Of a stretch of DNA of 21,987 nt, positions 1-6,806 are shown piece after piece. Source of the DNA: an uncultured Mycoplasmatota bacterium (lineage in GTDB: Bacteria > Bacillota_I > Bacilli_A > RF39 > UBA660); NCBI GenBank assembly GCA_946491675.1, contig CAMLYN010000005.1, positions 1-21,987 on the forward strand, in the 5' to 3' direction. Position 1 is the first letter of the stretch. The number at the start of each line of letters is the position of its first letter. The translations under genes and the position numbers were made by a program. A model generated the notes under the pieces. It saw only the letters and a program-made list of their open reading frames with translations. It searched no databases and was not told the origin of the DNA.

Positions 1-132
1 ACAATGACTACATATCTGACTACTTGGATAACTTGTATCTATTTGGTAAAATTTTTTATTTTTCCATTTTCTCACCACCAATAAATCAATTATAGAATGC
101 GAATATATGTTTGCAAACGGTTTTTTATGATT
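1..132 (-). pseudogene. tnpB: C-terminal fragment of an IS200/IS605-type TnpB (OrfB)
   Basis: Reading leftwards from about base 75, the minus strand encodes FYQIDTSYPSSQICSHC up to the window edge. That matches the zinc-finger end of TnpB/OrfB proteins (consensus like D-x-x-x-P-S-S-x-x-C-S-x-C-G). The frame is open from a TAA at 133-135 with no usable start codon. Upstream residues (NHKKPFANIYSHSIID) do not clearly look like TnpB, so the fragment is probably 5'-truncated or frameshifted. The second half of the zinc finger and the element end lie outside the window. The family call rests on the motif alone. Confidence 0.6.
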
Positions 133-260
133 TTATTATTTTTTGAATTTCCTATTAGTTAATAGATATGTTTACTGTATTTTTTTGTACACTATTTTAA
201 TTATTCACTTATTAATAACTTTTTGCTTTATCAACTTTTGCAGAGTACTTTCCTAGTATA

Positions 261-290
261 TAAAAAACATACTTACATAAAAGTATGTTT
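261..290 (-). terminator. Terminator of the cold-shock gene
   Basis: Perfect 10-bp stem (265-274 with 281-290) and a 6-base loop. On the minus strand it is followed by a T run (262-267). The stem overlaps the stop codon of the cold-shock gene. Confidence 0.8.
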
Positions 291-504
291 AAACTAGAAT
301 ACCTTGATTTATTAATATTACATTTTTAGCTTGCAATCCTTTATCTGTTTCAACTAAATCAAAGCTTACTATATCGCCTTCATTTAAAGTTTTGTAACCT
401 TTAAAAATAATAGATGAATAATGAACAAATATATCAATATTTTCTTTATATTCGATAAATCCAAATCCTTTTTTATCATTGAACCATTTTACTCGTCCTT
501 GCAT
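289..504 (-). CDS. Cold-shock domain protein (Csp family)
   Basis: A 71-residue single-domain protein of normal length for the CspA/CspB family, which are OB-fold proteins that bind single-stranded RNA and DNA and melt RNA structure. The opening GRVKWFNDKKGFGFI contains RNP1 (KGFGFI, residues 12-17), followed by RNP2 (DIFVHY, 24-29). The end LQAKNV is also typical of the family. The ATG at 502-504 is preceded by GAAGGAAG at good spacing. The gene is monocistronic with its own terminator and is divergent from agrB. Family identity is secure; which Csp paralogue it is cannot be told from one copy. Confidence 0.95.
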   Translation of the reverse strand: MQGRVKWFNDKKGFGFIEYKENIDIFVHYSSIIFKGYKTLNEGDIVSFDLVETDKGLQAKNVILINQGILV

Positions 505-631
505 TTATAACACTTCCTTCCCACATGATAATTTTCATAATAACACATTTTGTGTTAACTAATCGTGCATATTGCCTAAAAACCATTTAACTATGACTAA
601 AAAGAAATATATACATAAATCATTACTTGAG

Positions 632-660
632 TTAACTGTTTTAATCATAATTTTTATATT
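632..660 (+). promoter_or_regulatory. Candidate agrBD promoter
   Basis: The -35 TTAACT (632-637) and -10 TATATT (655-660) are 17 bp apart, giving a leader of about 55 nt before agrB. The -35 lies inside the palindrome AGTTAACT (630-637). Its reverse complement with flanks, ACAGTTAAC, resembles the half-site bound by AgrA-type LytTR regulators. The usual second half-site 21-22 bp away is not evident. The promoter is a consensus match only. Confidence 0.4.
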
Positions 661-723
661 TTAAGCCCAATATTAATTTTCATTAAGAATGGTGTGATAA
701 TCTTATTTTAAGAGGTAGTAAAA

Positions 724-1332
724 ATGAAAAAATTAGTAATAGGAAAAATGATGAACTTAATAAAAAATAATAAACAATATACTGATGAAAAATTAGCAGA
801 AATAAAATATGGTTTAGAGGGATTATATTTAACCTTTTCTAAATTAATTATTATTTTTCTATTAGGATATTTATTAGGAATAATTAAAGAAGTTATTATA
901 TTTTTAATTATATATAATGTTATTAGAACAACTTCATTTGGATTACATGCTACTAAAAGTTGGATTTGTCTATTAACTTCAACAATTATATTCATTGGAG
1001 TTCCAATTATATGTAAATATATAACAATAGAAAACAATTTTAAATTAATTATTGGGCTTATTTTAATTTTATTTATATATAAAAATTCACCTGCTGATAC
1101 TCATAAACGCCCTATCGTTAATCGTAATAGAAGATTATTTTTTAAATATAGTTCAACGTTTATTGCGATCATTTTCATTTATTGTTCAATTTTAATAAAT
1201 AATAATTTCTTAAGTAACTGTTTTATTTTATCATTACTTGTACAATCACTTTTAATATCACCTACTGTTTATAAAATATTCAATTTACCATATAACAATT
1301 ATATAACTTATTTAGCAAATAATAATATTTAA
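724..1332 (+). CDS. agrB: AgrB-like pheromone-processing membrane peptidase
   Basis: A 202-residue polytopic membrane protein with the length and layout of AgrB, the cysteine peptidase that cuts the AgrD precursor and forms the thiolactone of the autoinducing peptide. The family signature is clear: RTTSFGLHATKSWIC carries the catalytic His75 and Cys82, with the same 7-residue spacing as His77/Cys84 of Staphylococcus aureus AgrB. A basic loop, DTHKRPIVNRNRR (about 125-137), also fits the family. Hydrophobic segments lie at about 38-64, 83-103, 108-120, 142-158 and 163-182. AGAGGT at 711-716 precedes the ATG. agrD follows 48 bases downstream on the same strand, which strengthens the call. Confidence 0.93.
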   Translation: MKKLVIGKMMNLIKNNKQYTDEKLAEIKYGLEGLYLTFSKLIIIFLLGYLLGIIKEVIIFLIIYNVIRTTSFGLHATKSWICLLTSTIIFIGVPIICKYITIENNFKLIIGLILILFIYKNSPADTHKRPIVNRNRRLFFKYSSTFIAIIFIYCSILINNNFLSNCFILSLLVQSLLISPTVYKIFNLPYNNYITYLANNNI

Positions 1333-1350
1333 ATATACTTAAGTATATTT
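1331..1350. repeat. 20-bp perfect palindrome between agrB and agrD
   Basis: AAATATACTTAAGTATATTT is its own reverse complement. It starts at the agrB stop codon and ends 13 bases before the agrD ribosome site. There is no loop and no T run, so it is not a standard terminator. It could be an operator or an RNA processing site. No function is shown. Confidence 0.5.
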
Positions 1351-1380
1351 AGATATATAAATGAAGGAGGGAAAGTATTT

Positions 1381-1500
1381 ATGCAATTTATCGCATCAAT
1401 TTTAGCTACATTCGGATCATTTGTAGCAAATATGGGTAGCCAAGCTTGCTTTGTTGTTATAATCGATGAACCAGAATGTCCAAAAAGTTTGATAAGATAA
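1381..1500 (+). CDS. agrD: AgrD-like autoinducing peptide precursor (39 aa)
   Basis: A short ORF with a very strong ribosome site, AAGGAGGG at 1364-1371, directly downstream of agrB. The product has the three parts of AgrD. Residues 1-18 form an amphipathic N-terminal helix (MQFIASILATFGSFVANM). A hydrophobic core, ACFVVII (22-28), contains the thiolactone cysteine Cys23. The tail DEPECPKSL (29-37) matches the conserved AgrD tail (DEVEVPKEL in S. aureus). The predicted pheromone ring is Cys23-Phe-Val-Val-Ile, with or without Ile28. AgrB usually cuts just before the acidic tail, which would put Ile28 in the ring. The second cysteine, Cys33 in the tail, is unusual. The identity follows from motif and context; the exact pheromone is inferred. 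Confidence 0.9.
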   Translation: MQFIASILATFGSFVANMGSQACFVVIIDEPECPKSLIR

Positions 1501-1525
1501 AAATGTAGATTAACCTACATTTTTA
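1499..1525. terminator. Shared bidirectional terminator of agrBD and agrAC
   Basis: A 10-bp stem (1499-1508 with 1515-1524) and a 6-base loop, with A residues on one side and T residues on the other, so it can work on both strands. It overlaps the agrD stop (plus strand) and the agrC stop (minus strand). Confidence 0.75.
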
Positions 1526-2822
1526 TTTTGATTATTTGAGTAAAAATATCATTTATAACTTGTTTATCATTAATAATATTTTCATTGCTATCAACAATTT
1601 CTTTTAGCAAAGCTAAACCATAACCATGACCCTTGCCTTTTGTTGTATACTTTTTACTATATATTTTATCTAAATCAATTTCACCTTTAAAATGGTTGGA
1701 AACTTCTATGAAAAAATATTCATCAACATACATAAGTATAACAATTTCTCGATCTTTTTTATCTAATTTAATAGTTTCTTCAATTGCATTATCTAAAATA
1801 ATTCCCACAATTCGACAAATAGCATAGTTTAATTTCAAATTTGTTTCAAAAATACTTATCTTTCTTACTTTACTGCTAATATTCAAATTAAATTTAATAC
1901 CATTCTCTTGACCTAATAACATTTTTTGATAAATTAAACCCTGTAATCCACCGGATGGAATTCTTTTTGTTTTAGTATATAAATCCTCATTATCTTCTCT
2001 CTTTTCTTTGACAATTTCATCAATATATTCGATTACATTATCATTTTTCTTTTTTATCATTTCTTTTATAACCAATAATTGATTTTTATTTTCATGATTA
2101 TTTACTCTTTGATAATCCAGCATTTTTTCATATTCGTTTAAATTAGAAATTAAAGTTTTATTTTCTTTCATATAAATTATATTTTTATTTTTTTCACTAA
2201 GTAATACATATAACATAAAACTATAAAGAGCAATTAAAATTGCATTAAACAAAATTGAGAATTTATCATTATAATCATCATAAATATGAAATAACAAAAA
2301 ATTAATTGATAAAATAAATAAAAAGAACACAATATATTTATCTATATCTTTCATATTGCAAATAGAATTTAATACTATACGCAATCGTTTCAAAATAAAA
2401 TTAAAATTTATAAAAACATAAGATATAAAACTAATAGATAAATTGCTAATAATTATTCCCATAGTATCATTAAAAACGCCATCAATATTTCCAAATATAA
2501 TTAATATAATAAGAAAGAATAAAAATTCTGAAACAAACAAAATCAACTGTTCAATAACAGTTACAATGACAATTTCACTTTTACTTCTATTAAATATAAA
2601 ACAAATAAAAACCATTATCATAATTGTACTAGAAGCAAATCGTAATGATTTCATAACATAATAATAATTAAATATTGACAATAAGGTTAAAATCACTATT
2701 ATAAGATATAATTTTTTAGATTTATAATCAATTTTTTCGTCCAATATTTTAGATATTATATATACAACTGTAATAATATTTATTAAACAAGGCAAAAAAT
2801 ACATTTTAATCGCTTCTAACAT
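1515..2822 (-). CDS. agrC: AgrC-like sensor histidine kinase (pheromone receptor)
   Basis: A 435-residue protein with the AgrC plan. About six or seven hydrophobic segments fill the first 210 residues and form the pheromone sensor. A linker is followed by a dimerisation helix with the phosphoacceptor His243 in YQRVNNHENKNQLL. A GHKL ATPase domain follows, with an N box (ILDNAIEE, 342-349) and a glycine-rich G box (TTKGKGHGYGLALLKEIV, 393-410). It should sense the processed AgrD peptide and phosphorylate the LytTR regulator encoded just upstream. The start overlaps the end of agrA by 7 bases, so translation is probably coupled. It converges with agrD. Family assignment is firm; the ligand is inferred from the locus. 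Confidence 0.9.
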   Translation of the reverse strand: MLEAIKMYFLPCLINIITVVYIISKILDEKIDYKSKKLYLIIVILTLLSIFNYYYVMKSLRFASSTIMIMVFICFIFNRSKSEIVIVTVIEQLILFVSEFLFFLIILIIFGNIDGVFNDTMGIIISNLSISFISYVFINFNFILKRLRIVLNSICNMKDIDKYIVFFLFILSINFLLFHIYDDYNDKFSILFNAILIALYSFMLYVLLSEKNKNIIYMKENKTLISNLNEYEKMLDYQRVNNHENKNQLLVIKEMIKKKNDNVIEYIDEIVKEKREDNEDLYTKTKRIPSGGLQGLIYQKMLLGQENGIKFNLNISSKVRKISIFETNLKLNYAICRIVGIILDNAIEETIKLDKKDREIVILMYVDEYFFIEVSNHFKGEIDLDKIYSKKYTTKGKGHGYGLALLKEIVDSNENIINDKQVINDIFTQIIKIKM

Positions 2823-3526
2823 TTTTGACTAACCTCTTTTTTATAGTTATCAGAAACTAAGTTAACTGTTTCACCATTATCAAATAAAATAGATTTATTT
2901 TTCTTATCAATTTTAACAACACGATCTTCATTAATTAAGCAAGCTCTATGACTATATATTAAAGATCCAGAAGATAATTCGCTTAGTTCAGATAAGGTTT
3001 TACCAACTTTATAAATTCTATCTGCAGTTTTTATCAAACATTTTCTCTCTATATTATCATGAGTTATATATAAAATATCCTTAATTGGAATAATATAAAT
3101 AGCATTATTATCAACAAATTTAATTACTCTTTTTTTACCAATATATGATAAAGATTTCATAATTGCATCTTTTAATTTTAGCTCAAAATTATCAAATTTA
3201 CAAATAAAAGTTAATACCATTAATTGTTCTTTAATTATAATTGATCCTAATTCTTCATGGGCAGTTATAAAAATAATTATACTATCTAAATCATTTTTTC
3301 GTATTAATCTTGCCATATCAATACCTGAAGCTGATTGAGTTTCAATATCTAGAAAATATATTTTATTAGTTAATGGTTTATCAACTAATTGTTTAAATTC
3401 GCTGTTATAGTCATCAAAAACATGAATTTTATATTCTAGTTTATTATTCATCATTATTTTATTAATTATTTTTTCTACTTTTTTAGTTATTTCTTTAAAA
3501 TCATCAACTACTATAAAATTAATCAT
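2816..3526 (-). CDS. agrA: AgrA-like response regulator (receiver plus LytTR domain)
   Basis: A 236-residue protein. Its N-terminal receiver domain has the acidic pair Asp8/Asp9 and the phosphorylated Asp60 in YFLDIE. Its C-terminal LytTR DNA-binding domain covers about residues 130-232, with the typical YKVGKTLSELSE and YSHRACLIN segments. This is the architecture of AgrA, which activates agr promoters by binding paired ACAGTTAAG-like sites. The conserved post-receiver lysine region is poorly matched (VLTFICK, where many relatives have a clear K-P). The ATG is preceded by AAGGAGT at 3532-3538. It is the first gene of an agrA-agrC operon, the reverse of the usual C-A order. Confidence 0.9.
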   Translation of the reverse strand: MINFIVVDDFKEITKKVEKIINKIMMNNKLEYKIHVFDDYNSEFKQLVDKPLTNKIYFLDIETQSASGIDMARLIRKNDLDSIIIFITAHEELGSIIIKEQLMVLTFICKFDNFELKLKDAIMKSLSYIGKKRVIKFVDNNAIYIIPIKDILYITHDNIERKCLIKTADRIYKVGKTLSELSELSSGSLIYSHRACLINEDRVVKIDKKNKSILFDNGETVNLVSDNYKKEVSQKC

Positions 3527-3563
3527 ATATTACTCCTTTTTCACGGTTTGCACTATGTTAATA

Positions 3564-3592
3564 ATTTTACCATATTATGACAAAATTTTCAA
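3564..3592 (-). promoter_or_regulatory. Sigma-A type promoter of agrAC
   Basis: On the minus strand, -35 TTGAAA (3587-3592), a 17-bp spacer and -10 TAAAAT (3564-3569). It lies 38 bases upstream of the agrA start. Confidence 0.65.
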
Positions 3593-3602
3593 TTGTTTTT
3601 AA

Positions 3603-3637
3603 TAAAAAAGCTAATTTTTTTAATTAATTAGCTTTTT
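3603..3637 (-). terminator. Terminator of feoAB
   Basis: A 12-bp stem (3605-3616 with 3626-3637) with a 9-base loop, and a T run on the minus strand. It overlaps the feoB stop codon. Confidence 0.7.
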
Positions 3638-5660
3638 ATAACAAATGAGCAATTTGATTAATTATAAAACATAAAATAAAACCAATAATTGTAGGAAGCA
3701 TAATAGCCAATAATGTCCATTTAATACTTCCTGTTTCTTTTTTTATTGTTAAGCAAGTTGTTGAACATGGAAAATGACAAAGAGAAAAAACTAACATACA
3801 TATTGCGGTAACAATTGTCCAACCATTATTAACTAAAATTTGCCTTAAACTTTCTAAACTTTCAAATTCAACGATTTGTCCTGTTGAAAGATATATCATT
3901 AACATTATAGGAACAACAATTTCATTAGCAGGAAATCCCAAAATAAATGCTAAGAGTATTACTCCATCTAAACCAATCAAACGAGCAAAAGGATCTAAAA
4001 AATTAGCAATATAATTTAACAAAGATAACCCATCAATATTAATATTTCCTAAAAGCCAAATTAAGGCTCCAGCTGGAATAGCAATAGCAACTGCTCTTCC
4101 TAAAACGAAAATTGTTCGATCAAAAATCGATCTAATTATAACCTTACCAACTTGTGGTTTTCGGTATGGTGGAAGTTCAAGCGTAAAAGATGATGGTACA
4201 CCTTTTAAAATTGTTTTAGACAAAATATAAGATACAATAAACGTTAGTAGAAATCCTAACAGTATAACTATAGTTAAAATCAAAACGCTTAAAAGACTAT
4301 TATTAGAATTAATACCTACAAAAAATATCGTTATTATTGTTATCATCGTTGGAAATCTACCATTACATGGTACAAAAACATTAGTTAAAATAGCAATTAA
4401 TCTTTCACGCGGAGAATCAATGATTCTAGCACCACATACACCAACGGCATTACAACCAAAACCCATGCACATAGTAAGTGCCTGTTTACCACACGCACAA
4501 CATTTTTTAAAAACACAATCTAAATTAAAAGCTATTCGTGGTAAAAAACCTAAATCTTCTAATAAAGTAAATAATGGAAAAAATATGGCCATCGGTGGTA
4601 ACATAACAGCTATTACCCAAGTTAAAACCCGATAAATTCCTGATATCAAAATTCCAATTAACCAATTAGGGCTATTTAGAAATTCTAAAAAACCAGTTAG
4701 ATATTGTTCAATATATGAAAACATATCAAACAATAAATTAGAAGGATAATTAGCACCTTTTATAGTTAACCAAAAAATACAAAATAACATTACTAACATA
4801 ATAGGAATCCCCCAAACTTTGCTAGTTATTATTCTATCTATTTTTTGATTTTTAAGGTTATAATTTTCATTTTCAAATTTAACTACTTTCTTACTTATTT
4901 CTTCTGATTTTTTAACAATCGCATTTGTTATTTCATCTTTTACATTAAATTTTAATTTACTTTTTATTAATAAAAGCTCTCTTTTAATATTTTCATCTTC
5001 TAATAAATCATAATTCAAATAATCAGTTATTTTTTTATATAAAATTTCATTAAAATTTATCAAATTAATAGCTACCCAACGGGGATTAAGATTTTTAACT
5101 TTACCATCTAAATAAAAGGTCAAACTAGTAATTGCTTTTTCAAAATCTTCATTATAACAAATTTGATAAGAATCAAAATCTTTACTTTCTAATTTTTTTA
5201 GCAATTTATCTAAACCATTTTTATTTCTAGCACTAGTTCCAACTACCGGTACTTTTAAAATTTGTGATAATTTATCTAAATCTATTTTAATTTTTTTCTT
5301 TTTTGCTTCATCCAATAAGTTAACACATACAATCACTTTATTAGTTATTTCTAATGTTTGTAATACTAAATTAAGATTTCTTTCTAAGCAAACAGCATCA
5401 CAAACAACAATTACTAAATCGTATTTTTCAAAACATATGAAATCTCTAGCTACTTCCTCTTCTTGTGAATGAGCAATTAAAGAATAAGTTCCTGGTAAGT
5501 CATAAATTTTATAATTAATATTGTTATAAATAAATTCACCACTAGCATTACTAACAGTTTTTCCCGGCCAATTTCCAGTATGTTGGTGTAATCCAGTTAA
5601 AGCATTAAATACTGTACTTTTTCCAACATTTGGATTACCAGCTAAAGCAATAATTTTCAT
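3636..5660 (-). CDS. feoB: FeoB ferrous iron transporter
   Basis: A 674-residue protein with an N-terminal G-protein domain and a C-terminal membrane domain, the normal plan of FeoB, which imports Fe2+ across the cytoplasmic membrane. G1 is GNPNVGKS (8-15), G3 is DLPG (54-57), G4 is NLLD (114-117) and G5 is SAR (143-145). The helical linker is about 150-270. The membrane part starts near residue 280 and contains the conserved Gate segments, including CACGKQ, MGFGCNAVGV and PCNGRFPT. The C terminus is short and lacks the cysteine-rich tail seen in some proteobacterial FeoB. Its ATG overlaps the feoA stop (ATGA, 5657-5660), so the two are translationally coupled. A terminator follows at once. 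Confidence 0.97.
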   Translation of the reverse strand: MKIIALAGNPNVGKSTVFNALTGLHQHTGNWPGKTVSNASGEFIYNNINYKIYDLPGTYSLIAHSQEEEVARDFICFEKYDLVIVVCDAVCLERNLNLVLQTLEITNKVIVCVNLLDEAKKKKIKIDLDKLSQILKVPVVGTSARNKNGLDKLLKKLESKDFDSYQICYNEDFEKAITSLTFYLDGKVKNLNPRWVAINLINFNEILYKKITDYLNYDLLEDENIKRELLLIKSKLKFNVKDEITNAIVKKSEEISKKVVKFENENYNLKNQKIDRIITSKVWGIPIMLVMLFCIFWLTIKGANYPSNLLFDMFSYIEQYLTGFLEFLNSPNWLIGILISGIYRVLTWVIAVMLPPMAIFFPLFTLLEDLGFLPRIAFNLDCVFKKCCACGKQALTMCMGFGCNAVGVCGARIIDSPRERLIAILTNVFVPCNGRFPTMITIITIFFVGINSNNSLLSVLILTIVILLGFLLTFIVSYILSKTILKGVPSSFTLELPPYRKPQVGKVIIRSIFDRTIFVLGRAVAIAIPAGALIWLLGNINIDGLSLLNYIANFLDPFARLIGLDGVILLAFILGFPANEIVVPIMLMIYLSTGQIVEFESLESLRQILVNNGWTIVTAICMLVFSLCHFPCSTTCLTIKKETGSIKWTLLAIMLPTIIGFILCFIINQIAHLL

Positions 5661-5881
5661 AACAAATCAACCTCTATATTTTGACTATCTTCCTTTCTTA
5701 TTGCTATTATAGCACCCCTTATCATATAAGCAGATGGATCATTAAAAGGACTTTTTAATACACATTCAACACAAGTTCCCTCAATCAATCCTAAATCTAA
5801 TAATCTTCTTTTAATGTTTTCATTAGCATTCATCTTTTTTATAACAGCTTTTGTCCCAACTTTCATATCACTCAAAAACAT
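5657..5881 (-). CDS. feoA: FeoA iron transport accessory protein
   Basis: A 74-residue SH3-like protein of normal FeoA size. It has the family features MKVGTKAVIKKMNAN, RRLLDLGLIEGT and AYMIRGAIIAIRKED. FeoA is a small cytosolic protein needed for FeoB activity. It is first in a two-gene operon with feoB (4-base overlap), preceded by an AAAGGAAAA ribosome site. It ends in TGA, which shows that TGA is a stop codon here. It is divergent from a metal-dependent regulator, with a dyad in the shared upstream region. Confidence 0.94.
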   Translation of the reverse strand: MFLSDMKVGTKAVIKKMNANENIKRRLLDLGLIEGTCVECVLKSPFNDPSAYMIRGAIIAIRKEDSQNIEVDLL

Positions 5882-5904
5882 ATATTTATTTTCCTTTCAT
5901 AAAA

Positions 5905-5943
5905 TTAGTTAGAAAGTTTCCTTTAGCTAACTACACCATTATA
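5905..5943 (-). promoter_or_regulatory. feoAB promoter -10 with overlapping dyad (candidate DtxR/MntR operator)
   Basis: The -10 TATAAT on the minus strand lies at 5938-5943; no good -35 is visible. Just downstream, over the expected start site, are the inverted arms TAGTTAG (5906-5912) and CTAACTA (5927-5933), with inner arms AAAG and CTTT. The arms resemble the TTAGGTTAG half-sites of DtxR-family operators. Repression of feoAB by the divergent regulator is inferred. Confidence 0.45.
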
Positions 5944-5971
5944 TGCAATTTCAAAAAGGAGGTTTGGGCAC

Positions 5972-6385
5972 TTGAAAAGCCAATATTATACCTTGAAAGG
6001 ATATAAATTAAAAGAAAATAATAAGATAACTGAGGCGATGGAAGACTATATTGAAATGATTTATCTAAAAAACAAAAAAAACATTACAGTTAAAGAAATA
6101 GCAAATTATTTAAACGTTACAGCATCTTCTGTTTCAAAAATGGCCAATCGTCTTAAAAAATTAAATTTAATCGAATTTGAAAAATATGGAAAAATTAATT
6201 TAACTACTAACGGAATATTATTAGGGAAGTATTTATTGTGGAGACATAATGTTTTAAAAAAATTTTTCAAATATTTAAATAAAAATAAATATCGTCTTAA
6301 ACAAGTAGAAAAAATTGAACATTTTGTAGATTATACTACTTTAATAAACATTCAAAAATTAACAAAAAAAATTAGTAAATACTAA
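5972..6385 (+). CDS. DtxR/MntR-family metal-dependent transcriptional regulator
   Basis: A 137-residue protein with an N-terminal winged helix (about 24-90) and a short dimerisation domain, about the size of MntR. All six metal ligands known from Bacillus subtilis MntR (Asp8, Glu11, His77, Glu99, Glu102, His103) have counterparts: Asp25, Glu28, His92, Glu113, Glu116 and His117. It therefore looks like a working Mn2+/Fe2+ sensor. It carries about 17 extra residues at the N terminus. The TTG start at 5972 is supported by AAGGAGG at 5956-5962. Its position opposite feoAB suggests that it represses iron uptake. Whether it responds to Mn or Fe cannot be told. Confidence 0.88.
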   Translation: MKSQYYTLKGYKLKENNKITEAMEDYIEMIYLKNKKNITVKEIANYLNVTASSVSKMANRLKKLNLIEFEKYGKINLTTNGILLGKYLLWRHNVLKKFFKYLNKNKYRLKQVEKIEHFVDYTTLINIQKLTKKISKY

Positions 6386-6386
6386 T
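6363..6386 (-). terminator. Terminator of the small HTH gene
   Basis: Arms ATTAGTA (6371-6377) and TACTAAT (6380-6386), followed on the minus strand by eight T. It overlaps the 3' ends of both convergent genes. Confidence 0.65.
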
Positions 6387-6717
6387 CTTTATCTAATAAT
6401 TCAGCTTCTTTTAAAATATTATAAACACAAGAATAACTACGGCGGTTATAAAATTTACAAAACTTTCTAATACTTACATTACTTCGTTTATATAAATTAA
6501 TTATGTATTCTTTTTCTTTTTGACTAACTTTATTAATAGGTTCTCTATTTTTATTTCCATGTTTAAATTTTATTTGCCCCTCTAAAATTTCTTTTTTTAA
6601 TTTTAGAATATATTTGGGATGATAACCAGTTATATTGGCTATTTCTACATAAGTAAGGTAAGTTTTCCCTCTTAATTTGTCAGCAATTAATTTAGCAGCG
6701 TCAATTTTTTTACTCAT
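6382..6717 (-). CDS. Small helix-turn-helix protein, transposase N-terminal-like
   Basis: A 111-residue protein with two helix-turn-helix-like segments. The first is at about 19-45 (YVEIANITGYHPKYILKLKK). After a basic linker (HGNKNREP) comes a second at about 65-108 (EKEYIINLYKRSNVSIRKFC). This resembles the DNA-binding N terminus of some IS integrases, but no catalytic DDE domain follows. It could be a stand-alone regulator or a remnant. GGTGA precedes the ATG, and a good promoter is present, so it may be a working gene. It overlaps the metal regulator end by 4 bases. Confidence 0.65.
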   Translation of the reverse strand: MSKKIDAAKLIADKLRGKTYLTYVEIANITGYHPKYILKLKKEILEGQIKFKHGNKNREPINKVSQKEKEYIINLYKRSNVSIRKFCKFYNRRSYSCVYNILKEAELLDKD

Positions 6718-6734
6718 TTTTAATCACCATTTTA

Positions 6735-6763
6735 ATCATATCATAAAAGTAATATTTTTACAA
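6735..6763 (-). promoter_or_regulatory. Promoter of the small HTH gene
   Basis: Minus strand -35 TTGTAA (6758-6763), 17-bp spacer and -10 TATGAT (6735-6740), with an extended TGA before the -10. Confidence 0.55.
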
Positions 6764-6773
6764 GATAATAACT

Positions 6774-6800
6774 AAAAACTCTATCATTTTAGATAGAGTT
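6774..6800 (-). terminator. Terminator of the 527-aa membrane-anchored protein gene
   Basis: A 9-bp stem, AACTCTATC (6777-6785) with GATAGAGTT (6792-6800), and a 6-base loop. The minus strand then has a short T run. Confidence 0.65.
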
Positions 6801-6806
6801 ACTATA

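Noticed and set aside
708..1037. Minus-strand open frame of 109 codons
   Set aside because: It lies antisense to the well-supported agrB gene, has no ribosome site and is hydrophobic only because it mirrors agrB.
1633..1827. Plus-strand open frame inside agrC
   Set aside because: Antisense shadow of the kinase ATPase domain, with no ribosome site or family match.
2443..2661. Plus-strand open frame inside the agrC membrane part
   Set aside because: Antisense to transmembrane helices; low-complexity hydrophobic product.
4420..4635. Plus-strand open frame inside feoB
   Set aside because: Antisense to the conserved FeoB Gate region.
5657..5659. Mycoplasma-type code with TGA as Trp, suggested by the low GC
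   Set aside because: feoA ends in TGA with the classic ATGA overlap to feoB, and Trp residues in the conserved proteins are TGG, matched by a tRNA-Trp with anticodon CCA.
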